Positions 1 to 6,794 of a DNA stretch of 26,463 bases are shown here, piece by piece (the first letter of the stretch is position 1; every line of letters starts with the position of its first letter). The translations under genes were made by a program, and so were the position numbers. The stretch is from assembly GCA_036510735.1 (NCBI GenBank), contig DATCDK010000263.1:1-26463 (forward strand). Reading direction: 5' to 3'. The notes below the pieces were generated by a model that ran no database searches, was not told the origin of the DNA, and saw only the letters and a list, made by a program, of their open reading frames with translations. The stretch is from PALSA-607 sp036510735. GTDB lineage: Bacteria > Actinomycetota > Actinomycetes > Acidothermales > Acidothermaceae.

Positions 1-293
1 CGCCCCTGCAGCCCCTGGCGGCGCATCGAGTCCGCGACCGTGTTCACACTCACCACCGCGCCGGCCCCGACCAGATCATCGAAGATCCGCGGCGACCCGT
101 AACTTCGACCCGACGCCTCGAACAACCGCCGGACCTCCGCGTCCAGTTCGGCGCGGCGCACCGCCCGCACGGTCGGTGGCCGCAGGTGCCACTTGTAGAA
201 CCAGGACTCACTAAGCGACAACACCCGGCAGCTGAACGCGTGGGGCACCCGATGCATGGTCCTCTGGTCGGCGATGAAGCGCGCCACGCTCAC
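1..293 (-). CDS. IS3-family transposase OrfB, N-terminal part (truncated by window edge)
   Basis: This is the N-terminal 97 or so codons of the DDE recombinase subunit of an IS3 element. Translating the minus strand from the GTG at 293 gives a protein starting VSVARFIADQR, followed by an HTH_21-like region with the typical segments SESWFYKW, GSPRIFDDL and NTVADSMRRQGLQG. The catalytic integrase (rve) domain would lie beyond position 1. The GTG overlaps the OrfA stop codon (GTGA at 293-290), so OrfB lies in the -1 frame relative to OrfA. It could be made by translational coupling or by the frameshifting used by IS3 elements to produce an OrfAB fusion. No slippery heptamer was identified with certainty. 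Confidence 0.85.
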   Translation of the reverse strand, partial: MSVARFIADQRTMHRVPHAFSCRVLSLSESWFYKWHLRPPTVRAVRRAELDAEVRRLFEASGRSYGSPRIFDDLVGAGAVVSVNTVADSMRRQGLQG

Positions 294-580
294 CTCGTCG
301 CCTCCTTCACCCACAGGACCACGGATCGCTTGAGGACATCACGTTCCATCCGCAGCACGGCGTTCTCCGCCCGCAGGCGCTTCAGCTCCGCGACGTCCCC
401 GGCCGACAGCCCATCAGTGCCGTCCCGGACGCCGCGATCCTTATCAACCCAGTTGCCCAACGTGCCCGCATTGACCCCCAGATCGCGGGCGACCTGCGCG
501 ATCGGCTTCCCGGTCTCCCGGACAATCCGCACCGCACCTTCCCGAAACTCCGCATCGAACTTCCGTCGATTCTCTGGCAT
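290..580 (-). CDS. IS3-family transposase OrfA (HTH)
   Basis: This 96-aa protein is the DNA-binding subunit of the IS3 transposase. Residues 1-50 form the classic HTH_Tnp_1 helix-turn-helix (RKFDAEFREGAVRIV, then IAQVARDLGVNAGTLGNWV). A leucine-zipper-like coiled coil with the family pattern ELKRLRAENAVLRMERDVLK follows near the C-terminus and mediates dimerisation. The ATG at 580 has a good ribosome binding site, GAGGAG, about six bases upstream. The length is normal for the family and there is no internal stop. OrfB follows with a GTGA overlap. Function comes from strong family resemblance; whether the element is active cannot be told because its left end is missing. Confidence 0.92.
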   Translation of the reverse strand: MPENRRKFDAEFREGAVRIVRETGKPIAQVARDLGVNAGTLGNWVDKDRGVRDGTDGLSAGDVAELKRLRAENAVLRMERDVLKRSVVLWVKEATR

Positions 581-671
581 GACTACTCCTCATAGCGCAT
601 GCCTCCACGGTTTTGGGGGATGTCCATTCCACTTCTGGTCCTGGTCGTGGCCGTCGCGGCCTGTGAATGGT

Positions 672-2057
672 TCAGTGGTTGGCTGGTGGTCCGGTCGAGG
701 CGGTGAACAGCGTTTCCCATGCGTCTTGCCAGGGCCAGCGTTGGGGTAGTCGCAACGTCAGTTGTCGCGCGGATCGGGCGACGCGCGCCGGGACACTGAT
801 CAGCTGTGTGCGGATCGTGGCTGTCGTCGCGCGGGCATGGATTTTCGAGGCAAGGCAGCCGGCGGCGCGGGTGAGGTTGAACGCGATCGCGGCGAGCACG
901 AGCCATGCGCTGTTGGCGGCGAACTTCCCCGAGGGCAGGTGCGCGAGCGGCCCGTTCTTCAGATCTGCGATGACTTGTTCGATGATCGCGTGCCGGCGGT
1001 GGTCGCCTTCGGCGTCGAGCATCGGCAGTGGTGTGTCGGTGAACACGGCATGGTGGCGCCAGGCGGGGAACAGTTCACCTTGGGCGTTTGCCACGACGTT
1101 GTTCGGGTTGGCATCGCGGACGCGGCGCACGATCAACCGTGCATTCACCTGCTGGTTGCGCGGTTTCGACGTGAACGCGGTGAACGGGATTTCGGCGACC
1201 TCGGCATCGGAAACCCAATGCTGGAGTTGTTCATCGAAGACCGCGTTCGGGTAGCTGATCGTCGTCCACGCATCGTCGGGGATCGACCCGATCGCCCTTG
1301 TGATAGCTGGGTCCTTGCGGGCGGTGATCGAAAACCGGGCACCACCACGGCTGATCGCGGCGATCACGTCTCGGCCGTAGTAGGCGGAGTCGGCGCGCAC
1401 GATCACCAGACCCGTGCAGCCGCAGGCCTTCACGGTCTTCAACGCATCCGCGACGAGCCGTGCGGCGCCGCGGGCGGAGTTCGCCGATCCTTTCCGCAGC
1501 CGGGTGCCCGCGATGACCGGTGCGGCCAGCGGTGTGGACACGACCGCGATCTGGGCGTTCAAACCGTTGACACCGCTATAGCCGCGACCGGCGCCCTGCT
1601 TGGCGTAGCCGAAGGTCTGGCGCACGGTGTCATCGATGTCGACATAGGCGACCTGATCGGCACCGGGCAGCAGCGGCGTCGCCGTGGCGAGGTTCGCGAC
1701 GAAACGTGCCGCGACCGCATCGAGCTGGCGGACATGACCAAATGTGAACTCGCGCAGGAACGTCCCCAACGTCGACGGTGCCCGGATGCCCTCGAACACG
1801 CGGTGCATGCCGCCGTGGCGGAGCAGGTCCATGTCCTGGATCGAGTCCGCGCCGGCGACCATCCCTGCCACAAGCGCCGACAGCTTCAACCCGGCGTTCG
1901 CGCCCTCGCCACCTGGCACCGTCAAATGCTCATCGGACAGCTCGCGCAGACCAGCGCGGGCCGCCAGCGCGGCGACCGGGATAAGCCCCGCGCACGACAC
2001 GAGATTCGGCTCGTCGAACACCGCAGAGCGAACCGGGACGACATGAGATAGTTGCAC
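672..2057 (-). CDS. IS1380-family transposase
   Basis: This 461-aa DDE transposase of the DDE_Tnp_1 / IS1380 type catalyses movement of its element. Candidate catalytic residues are D140 or D142 in YVDIDDT, D223 in VRADSAYYG and E360 in IIEQVIADLKNG, so the DDE triad appears intact. The N-terminal region carries the family pattern of an LxGMVAGADSIQDMDLLRHG-like segment around residues 63-82. Length is normal for IS1380 transposases and there is no internal stop, so it could be active. The start is GTG at 2057. An inverted repeat at 2062-2137 lies immediately upstream and may act as a hairpin that limits read-in transcription. A 429-aa open frame on the opposite strand is only its shadow. Confidence 0.93.
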   Translation of the reverse strand: MQLSHVVPVRSAVFDEPNLVSCAGLIPVAALAARAGLRELSDEHLTVPGGEGANAGLKLSALVAGMVAGADSIQDMDLLRHGGMHRVFEGIRAPSTLGTFLREFTFGHVRQLDAVAARFVANLATATPLLPGADQVAYVDIDDTVRQTFGYAKQGAGRGYSGVNGLNAQIAVVSTPLAAPVIAGTRLRKGSANSARGAARLVADALKTVKACGCTGLVIVRADSAYYGRDVIAAISRGGARFSITARKDPAITRAIGSIPDDAWTTISYPNAVFDEQLQHWVSDAEVAEIPFTAFTSKPRNQQVNARLIVRRVRDANPNNVVANAQGELFPAWRHHAVFTDTPLPMLDAEGDHRRHAIIEQVIADLKNGPLAHLPSGKFAANSAWLVLAAIAFNLTRAAGCLASKIHARATTATIRTQLISVPARVARSARQLTLRLPQRWPWQDAWETLFTASTGPPANH

Positions 2058-2061
2058 CTAC

Positions 2062-2137
2062 GAGATGTCCCTTGCTGACGGCGAAATCGACCCTAGACAA
2101 GTCCGATTCTGCCGCCCAGCAAGGGCATTCTCATCTC
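2062..2137. repeat. Imperfect inverted repeat in the IS1380 transposase leader
   Basis: CCCTTGCTG at 2069-2077 is complemented by CAGCAAGGG at 2117-2125. An outer pair, GAGATG at 2062-2067 and CATCTC at 2132-2137, extends the stem with an offset. It lies just upstream of the transposase start, where IS elements often carry structures that dampen impinging transcription or translation. Confidence 0.5.
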
Positions 2138-2397
2138 ACGACACCAGCGAACCGCTCACACGACGGTGGATCCGGGCTAAGCCGTCGCATACACCTGCCT
2201 CCGACAGCCACGATCCGTAGCCTGCATCTTCTGCCCGCAAAATCAGGAATCCATCACGGTGAACGTTTGAGGCCGCTCCTTGGTCTCGGGGCGATCTGCG
2301 ACGGAATTCTCGGCTGGAACTTCGAGTTCGTGGGGAGTTTCCATGAACAAGTCGCCGATGACGTCAACCGGAGCAATCCGCGGGTTGTTGACCACGG
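2138..2397. other. No gene recognised between IS1380 and the enolase pseudogene
   Basis: Open frames run through this stretch on both strands but none resembles a known protein. It may contain a further, unrecognisable part of the decayed enolase-superfamily gene that follows. Confidence 0.4.
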
Positions 2398-3050
2398 ATT
2401 GTTCGGATGTGCCCGCGACAGCGTTCCGGTCTGCAGCAGCGGCGGGTTCACCAGCTGGACCGATCTGGAGCGCCACCAACTGGAGGGCTGGCAAGCCGCA
2501 GGCTGCACCCCAGTAGAGATCGAAGTCGGGGAAAGCGTGGGGCACCAACGCAGTGCGCGACGTGCACCGCGTCGTATTGGTGAAATCAATCGTCAGCGAC
2601 AACGTGGACGTCATGGTGGACGCCAACGGCGGATACACCCCCGGTCAAGCTGCCCGGCTCGGGGCCACCGACGACACCATGGGTGTGACGTGGTTCGAGG
2701 AACCCTCGCCTCCAATGATCTGCGCACCCTGGCGTCGTTGCGCGCGGTCGACTGCTTGCAAGTCGACGTGACCAGATGCGCCGCTTACACCCAATGGTCG
2801 CGCTGTGCCGCCTTGGGCGCCGCTCAGAACATGCAAATCAGCGGACACTGCGCGCCCGCGCTGCACGCATCGGTGGCAATCGCCGTACCGAACCTGCGTC
2901 ACGTCGAATGGTCCTCCGACCACGCAAAGCGGGAACCGCTGCTCGTCGACAACGTTCCACAGGTGCGGTCAGGCCGGATGGACCTCACCAACGCCCCCCG
3001 TCCGCGGCATGTCGCTGCGATCTGACGCCGAGAAATACCGCACCCGCTAA
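2398..3050 (+). pseudogene. Enolase-superfamily (mandelate racemase / sugar-acid dehydratase-like) pseudogene
   Basis: The remnant of a mandelate racemase/muconate-lactonising-type enzyme is spread over two forward frames. Frame A (from about 2398) reads LFGCARDSVPV and SGGFTSWTD, then HQLEGWQAAGCT and VGESVG. Near 2555 it shifts to a second frame reading HRVVLVKSIV, VDANGGYTPGQAARLG and TWFEEP. Near 2710 it returns to the first frame with DCLQVDVTRC, GHCAPALHA and VPNLRHVEW. Near 3000 it shifts again to MSLRSDAEKYR and a stop at 3050. VDANGGY and FEEP carry metal-ligand residues of the superfamily. About 20 residues that normally lie between the FEEP motif and DCLQVD seem deleted, and the N-terminal capping domain is not recognisable. 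At least three frameshifts make it non-functional. It sits beside MFS transporter remnants, a common partner in sugar-acid catabolism. Confidence 0.8.
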
Positions 3051-3080
3051 CAGCAGCAACCCGAGCCGAGGTCGAACACC

Positions 3081-3620
3081 ATGCCCGTCAAGCGCGGACA
3101 CCAACACCGCCTGCTGCACCTGGGTGGCTATGCGCTGCCGTGGATCGCCGGTATCCTCGCCGCCACCGCGGCCGCCGTCCCGTTGAGTAGGCGACGAACC
3201 GCGCACCGCGTCGCCGCACCCGTCGATACTCGTGCTGCGCGTGCACCGATGAGTTCCGCACCGCCCGCAGACAACCCGCCGCCCGCGCGTCCTGGACAAC
3301 CGCGAGATGGTCGGACGCCGATCGCGAAATCTTCGACGCCGGTGCCGGACCACCCGCTGGATGACGCCCACCGCGCGGCCGAGGTCGCCCCGTTATTGGG
3401 CCACGCCGGGGATCATCGCGCGAACGAGCGCACCAGGGCAGTTGCGTGGGTGGTCGTCAGCGTCATCATCGTCGGCGCGTGCATTAGCGGCGCCGCACTC
3501 ATTGCCGCCGCACCGTGGCTCTTCTACACCGGGGTAGGAATCGCTGTCCTCGGCATCGGGTGGGGCCGCGCCGTGCACGCGATGCGCGACCAGACCCAAA
3601 TCAAGTCCGGCCAGCGGTGA
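3081..3620 (+). CDS. Hypothetical small membrane protein (HGxxPAAW-like C-terminus)
   Basis: The 179-aa frame has a possible membrane segment near residues 16-34 (ALPWIAGILAATAAAVPLS), a long polar Pro/Ala/Arg-rich middle, and two clear hydrophobic helices near residues 121-160 (AWVVVSVIIVGACISGAALI and LFYTGVGIAVLGIGWG). The last 70 residues, with ERTRAVAW before two helices, resemble the small actinobacterial HGxxPAAW membrane proteins, but the HG motif is not clean. The N-terminal part may come from a different gene or be out-of-frame read-through, since this patch is full of pseudogenes. The ATG at 3081 follows CCGAGG at loose spacing. No function is known, and the true start may lie further downstream. 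Confidence 0.45.
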   Translation: MPVKRGHQHRLLHLGGYALPWIAGILAATAAAVPLSRRRTAHRVAAPVDTRAARAPMSSAPPADNPPPARPGQPRDGRTPIAKSSTPVPDHPLDDAHRAAEVAPLLGHAGDHRANERTRAVAWVVVSVIIVGACISGAALIAAAPWLFYTGVGIAVLGIGWGRAVHAMRDQTQIKSGQR

Positions 3621-3668
3621 ACCCCCGACTGTTTCCAGCCACCGATGCCGGTCCCGCGACAGGGATGA

Positions 3669-3805
3669 TCAACGCCGTCGGATGGGCGGAGCATAAAGTC
3701 GTCGCTGTTTTGGTCGTTGTCGGCGTGGGGGGTGCTCGCGGCGCTGCAGGGCGCCGTCACCACCTACTGGTTGCTACTCACTGAGCGATTTCTCCTCGGC
3801 GTCGT
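3669..3805 (+). pseudogene. MFS transporter fragment (internal helices), inverted relative to its 5' part
   Basis: This forward frame reads IKSSLFWSLSAWGVLAALQG, then TYWLLLTERFLLGVVE. That is the conserved loop 2-3 to helix 4 region of major facilitator transporters of the anion:cation symporter type, where an arginine followed by FLLGV-E is typical. Similarity stops sharply after VVE near 3805. The matching 5' part of such a gene starts on the other strand at exactly the same place (3806-3966), so this looks like an internal segment of one gene that has been inverted. No start codon or promoter serves the fragment. Confidence 0.65.
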
Positions 3806-3966
3806 TGAGCGGTCGTGTTGCCGGCGATGCGCAACCGGTCAGTCAAGCCACCGGCGGAGCCGATCGAGTAATTCGATCGATCCAGATAGGCGAAGGAGCA
3901 GGTGACAAATGCGACCGGGACCAAGCGACGCCAACGTTCAGAACTCAGCACCGCCACCGTCGACAT
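3806..3966 (-). pseudogene. MFS transporter (anion:cation symporter-like), 5' end only
   Basis: From an ATG at 3966 with a strong ribosome binding site (GGAGGAGA about six bases upstream), the minus strand reads MSTVAVLSSERWRRLVPVAF, then FAYLDRSNYSIGSAGGLTDR and LRIAGNTTA. This is the N-terminus and first helix of an MFS sugar-acid or aromatic-acid transporter; LDRSN-Y is highly characteristic. After about 53 residues the similarity ends at 3806, where a segment of the same kind of protein begins on the opposite strand. The gene is therefore broken. Its neighbour, the enolase-superfamily pseudogene, suggests both came from one lost sugar-acid or hydroxy-acid utilisation cluster. Confidence 0.7.
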
Positions 3967-4271
3967 CCCGTTCTCCTCCACCACCGGCCGGTTCCCCCGA
4001 CCGGGCATGGAGCACTGCCTCCAGCAGGCCAAGGACGGCCTGACCACTTCGGACAGGCGCTACCCGCACGACCATCGACTCGACATCCTAGACGATTGGT
4101 TGCGTGAGCGCAATCGTAGCAGTATCGCAATGGCAAACTCGCCCGCGGTGGAGCAGGACGGGTATGAGGGGCAGATGTGCCTACTACTGTCGCGACAATT
4201 CTTAAGAACTACCCCTTAGGCCGACATTCGGCCGATAGCCATAAGCGCCTGACGACGACGCAGGGCAACTA

Positions 4272-4306
4272 TTGCGCTCACGCAGGTCTCGTTCATAATG
4301 TCTGTG
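4272..4306 (+). promoter_or_regulatory. Candidate promoter for a leaderless marR transcript
   Basis: TTGCGC near 4273 and a CATAAT/TAATGT box at 4294-4301 are spaced by about 17-18 bases. The predicted transcription start falls on or beside the GTG at 4306, which would make the MarR mRNA leaderless, a common arrangement in actinobacteria. Confidence 0.45.
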
Positions 4307-4806
4307 TGCTCCCCTCGCGGAACCAGCGTTCCGTCACCGACTCGGAGTCGACCCGACAAGTCGATGCTGTGATGGCCGCCGCACGCGTGCTTGTCGGCGT
4401 CGTTGCTCAATCGATCGCCGACGTCGAGGACCAAGTCACACTGCCTCAACTCCGCGTTTTGGTCATGGTCGCAACGCGCGGCCCACTGAACCTGGCCACT
4501 GTCGCCGAGGGCCTGGGCGTGCATGCTTCCAACGCGACCCGCACAGTGGACCGGCTGGTGGCGGCCAAACTGATCGACCGCCGCGATGCCGCCGACGACC
4601 GTCGAAACGTATCCATCACGCTCACCAGATCGGGCCAGCGGCTCGTCGATGCAGTCTTCGAACAGCGACGCAGCGCGATCGAGGCGGTGCTTGACCGGAT
4701 GCCAGAGAGCAAGCGACGAGCGCTGCCTAACGCCTTGGAGTCTTTTGCGGCGGCCGCGGGCGAAGCTCCCGAGCAGCATCCGAACACATTTCAATGGAAC
4801 CAGTGA
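4306..4806 (+). CDS. MarR-family transcriptional regulator
   Basis: This is a winged helix-turn-helix repressor or activator of about 166 aa, cytoplasmic and expected to act as a dimer, often responding to phenolic ligands. The HTH and wing are clear: LPQLRVLVMVATRGPLNLA, then VAEGLGVHASNATRTVDRLV, then the wing DRRDAADDRRNVSITLT with the Asp-Arg pair typical of MarR proteins. The C-terminal helix (LPNALESFAAA) would complete the dimer interface. An open frame extends upstream to 4177, but GTG at 4306 is preferred because it has the length expected of the family and lies at a predicted leaderless transcription start. ATG at 4372 is another option but would remove part of helix 1. Possible targets are the palindromes at 5560-5593. 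Confidence 0.85.
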   Translation: MLPSRNQRSVTDSESTRQVDAVMAAARVLVGVVAQSIADVEDQVTLPQLRVLVMVATRGPLNLATVAEGLGVHASNATRTVDRLVAAKLIDRRDAADDRRNVSITLTRSGQRLVDAVFEQRRSAIEAVLDRMPESKRRALPNALESFAAAAGEAPEQHPNTFQWNQ

Positions 4807-5154
4807 GTTTCGGGCTCGGGCCCTCGATCGGATCGAAACGTGTGCATGGCACGATCCATCGCGCCGCTGATGAACAGAATCTCGAGGGGTCCACGTACTT
4901 CCCCGATAAACGTGTGTTCATGATCAGTGGTGCCGCCTTGGTGGCATTGGAATCGCGCATCTTTCCGAGCGCAGCCCCGGTCTTTTGGGCGCTCATGCTC
5001 GCGGGATGCGGTCGCCGTTCACCGCTGTCATCCAACGATGGAGATGACCGGGCTATTGTGCGCTGGCGCCGCAGATTATCGGCCCGTCGACTGCTTTCGC
5101 CTCCGATTGCTGACGATGTCGGATTCTCCGCGTGCAGACTTTGATTTTGAAGCC
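4807..5154. other. No convincing gene
   Basis: Open frames cross this stretch on both strands, including 4794-5144 (+) and 4727-5386 (-), but both overlap the end of the MarR gene and have compositions unlike real proteins. No domain is recognised. Confidence 0.4.
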
Positions 5155-5427
5155 CTAACGATGCTGGATGCGTGCTTGGGAAGACGGCGCACGCAGGTGC
5201 ATCGACCATCTCCGCACCCAACGCGGCGAGGCGACCATCGGCGCATCCACGCATTTGGCACGGTGAACCGCCGTCATCGGTCCGAACACGTATCGCTGGC
5301 AACGCGAACACCGGGCCACACCTTCGCCCGTCAGGATGCCGATGATCCCGACACCCATAAACACGACGGTGACGACAGCCAGGCACCCGATGAGGACACC
5401 GGCAACCACCTCAAGAGTAGTAGGCAC
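5155..5427 (-). CDS. Small single-pass membrane protein with zinc-ribbon-like Cys/His motif
   Basis: This is a predicted 90-aa protein of unknown function. Residues 4-34 form one strongly hydrophobic helix (VVAGVLIGCLAVVTVVFMGV, then IGIL). It is followed by C-x2-C-x11-H-x3-C in RCSRCQRY and HRAKC, a possible zinc site, and a basic tail. The GTG at 5427 is chosen because GGAGGG lies at 5441-5436, eight bases upstream, and because the protein then starts right at the membrane helix; an in-frame extension to 5520 is possible. The reading frame lies downstream of the palindromic promoter region at 5540-5593, which has a leftward promoter. The family is not recognised; the short length makes this a moderate call. 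Confidence 0.45.
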   Translation of the reverse strand: MPTTLEVVAGVLIGCLAVVTVVFMGVGIIGILTGEGVARCSRCQRYVFGPMTAVHRAKCVDAPMVASPRWVRRWSMHLRAPSSQARIQHR

Positions 5428-5539
5428 GAGGCTCTCCCTCCATAGGCGCCGGAGATGCCCCCAAGGGCCAGCACTCCGTGCCCGACGGCGACTGGCGGTG
5501 TTGGGGTGAGACATCAACACGCGATGTCTTCGAATTTCA

Positions 5540-5593
5540 CCTCACAATCCTATTGGATCAGTTGCGTAGACGCAACTATACGTGTTGCGCAAC
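5540..5593. promoter_or_regulatory. Palindromic operator inside overlapping divergent promoters
   Basis: AGTTGCGT-AG-ACGCAACT at 5560-5577 is an 18-bp palindrome with one asymmetric centre, and GTTGCGCAAC at 5584-5593 is a perfect 10-bp palindrome sharing the same half-site. Rightward, TTGGAT (5553-5558) and TATACG (5577-5582) flank the first palindrome with an 18-base spacer. Leftward, TTGCGT and TAGGAT are spaced by 17 bases. A repressor bound here would block both promoters. The MarR protein encoded 0.8 kb away is a candidate. Confidence 0.55.
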
Positions 5594-5653
5594 CTCTATT
5601 CCAGAGCAAGAGTTATCGAGACTGCTTCCGAAGGCGGTACCTCGACGCCGCGC

Positions 5654-5932
5654 TCATCGCGGAGCGAGGTGGTCGATGTGCGCCTTCGTATCCACTGACG
5701 AGGCCGGCGACGACGCCATGCCGTCGCGCGAGAACCTCGTACGCGTCGACCTCGAAGCCGAGCCCAGCCGGCAATCGGCGGCCTCGAGATTCTCGAGGTC
5801 AGTGAAACAGCCAGCCGCGACGCGGGCGACGACGCGGATCGCCCGCTCGGCGCCCACCAAATCGGCATACGCGTTCGACCACACAGCGAAGGCGTCGGCC
5901 TCCGCGGTGCCAATGGTGAGTTGTTGGCGCAC
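5654..5932 (-). CDS. Uncertain hypothetical ORF
   Basis: A 92-codon frame starting at GTG 5932 reads RQQLTIGTAEADAFAVWSNA, then DLVGAERAIRVVARVAAG and FTDLENLEA. The first 50 residues have a balanced, helix-forming composition that looks more protein-like than the overlapping frames, while the C-terminal 40 are Ser/Arg-rich and look out of frame. It may be a broken gene. No family is recognised and the ribosome binding site is weak. A rightward promoter at 5553-5582 points into it, which argues against a simple intact gene. Confidence 0.22.
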   Translation of the reverse strand: MRQQLTIGTAEADAFAVWSNAYADLVGAERAIRVVARVAAGCFTDLENLEAADCRLGSASRSTRTRFSRDGMASSPASSVDTKAHIDHLAPR

Positions 5933-5939
5933 GGCACTG

Positions 5940-6362
5940 ATCTCTTGAGACTGTCGTCACCGTTGAACGGCGCGGTGCTCCGCGACCTTGTCCGATCGGT
6001 TCGACAATTTGTCCTTACGGCCGAATCCGGAGCCGCCCGGTTTACCGCCTACATCTGAGGGCAAATCGACCCCGGCAAGGGGAGCCAAAACGCTCGAGGG
6101 TGGGGGCATCCCGAGCAGGCACCGAAAGAGACCCGGCGCGAACCATCCGCCGGGTCTCTTCGCGGTCGCCTCAGAAGCGAGGATCTGCGGATCATTCCGT
6201 CGTCAGACTGGCAGGGACTAGGGCCGGGCCCGTAGCCGACCCAGCAGCCCACGCCCCGCATGGCGCAATCAAATCTGCACGACGACGCACTGGCCCATAA
6301 CCCCGTGTCCACGAACCGGGGTCAGGGCCGGCGGGCCTTGAGACCTGGTGGGTGGTCGGTGG
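5940..6362. other. Gene-poor stretch containing one strong hairpin
   Basis: No protein family is recognised on either strand. The only clear structure is the inverted repeat at 6126-6160, listed separately. Confidence 0.4.
6126..6160. terminator. Perfect 13-bp stem-loop, probable terminator
   Basis: AAGAGACCCGGCG at 6126-6138 is perfectly complemented by CGCCGGGTCTCTT at 6148-6160 with a 9-base loop. It is GC-rich with an AT-rich base, so it can form on either strand. The T-tract is short (TTC), as is common in actinobacterial terminators. It could end leftward transcription from the Lsr2 gene or rightward transcription from the 5.6-kb promoter. Confidence 0.6.
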
Positions 6363-6695
6363 TCAGTTGCCGGCGGCGCGGTATTCCTCGATGATCGCGG
6401 CCGATACCCGACCGCGCGCGGAGATCTCGTAGTCGTTGGCGATCGCCCACGCCCGAACCGCCGCCGGGTCGACCGCAGTGCGCACCTGGCGATAGGGACG
6501 GCCGCGACCATGCCGCGGGGAGGTCAGCTGCCGGCCAGCCGCCGCATAGGGCCCGACGATCTTCCGCAACATGGCGGCGTTTCGCGCCGACAGGTCAATC
6601 CCGTAATGCTTGCCGTCCAGGCTGAAGCTAATCGTCTCAGCTGCGGTGGCCCCGTCGATGTCATCGATCAACATCACCTGAGTCTTCGAAGCCAT
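6363..6695 (-). CDS. lsr2: Lsr2-family nucleoid-associated protein (H-NS-like)
   Basis: This 110-aa protein is a small histone-like DNA-bridging factor that binds AT-rich and horizontally acquired DNA and silences it. Residues 1-60 match the Lsr2 dimerisation domain (VMLIDDIDGATAAETISFSL, then YGIDLSARNAAMLR). A basic linker (RHGRGRPYR) leads to the C-terminal DNA-binding domain, AVRAWAIANDYEISARGRVS then IIEEY, in which the RGR that inserts in the minor groove is present. Length matches classical Lsr2 (about 112 aa). The ATG at 6695 has GAGGAG a few bases upstream. It could be the chromosomal Lsr2 or an extra copy carried by the island; the IS-rich surroundings favour an extra copy, which is an inference. 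Confidence 0.93.
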   Translation of the reverse strand: MASKTQVMLIDDIDGATAAETISFSLDGKHYGIDLSARNAAMLRKIVGPYAAAGRQLTSPRHGRGRPYRQVRTAVDPAAVRAWAIANDYEISARGRVSAAIIEEYRAAGN

Positions 6696-6794
6696 TGCTC
6701 TCCTCGCGCGAAACCCGTACGCGTGAGGTTAGCCGAGGCACAGCTGCCACGACCGCCACCACCACGACATCCGCGACCGTCCGCGAAAGTTGAG

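Larger units (their letters stand above)
1..626 (-). mobile_element. IS3-family insertion sequence, partial (left part outside window)
   Basis: The element consists of an orfA/orfB transposase pair read leftwards. The right terminus is probably near 626: read inward on the minus strand it starts TGGACATCCCCC and continues CAAAACCGTGGAGG, a TG-starting, C-run-containing end of the style seen in IS3-family elements. The other terminus lies outside the window, so the inverted repeat and target duplication cannot be checked. The IS1380-type transposase gene begins about 45 bp beyond this end, so the two elements abut or one has inserted in the end of the other. Confidence 0.7.
640..2140 (-). mobile_element. 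IS1380-family insertion sequence (approximate limits)
   Basis: The element is defined by the complete IS1380-type transposase gene. Limits are estimated: the left end must lie between the IS3 terminus (about 626) and the transposase stop (672), and the right end within about 100 bp of the start codon. The two flanks share only imperfect inverted similarity, so exact termini and target duplications are not called. Confidence 0.55.

Noticed and set aside
762..2051. A 429-codon open frame on the plus strand
   Set aside because: It lies antisense to the IS1380 transposase gene, which has clear family motifs. The plus-strand translation is Arg/Asp-rich and unlike any protein family; long antisense frames are common in high-GC DNA.
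2072..3025. A 317-codon open frame taken as one gene
   Set aside because: Enolase-superfamily motifs enter and leave this frame, so it is a stop-free path through a pseudogene and not an intact gene.
4727..5386. A 219-codon minus-strand frame
   Set aside because: It overlaps the MarR gene and the better-supported zinc-ribbon membrane protein, and has no recognisable domain.
6060..6330. A possible tRNA gene or attachment site near the GC-rich hairpin
   Set aside because: No cloverleaf or T-loop consensus could be traced on either strand, and no integrase gene is nearby.
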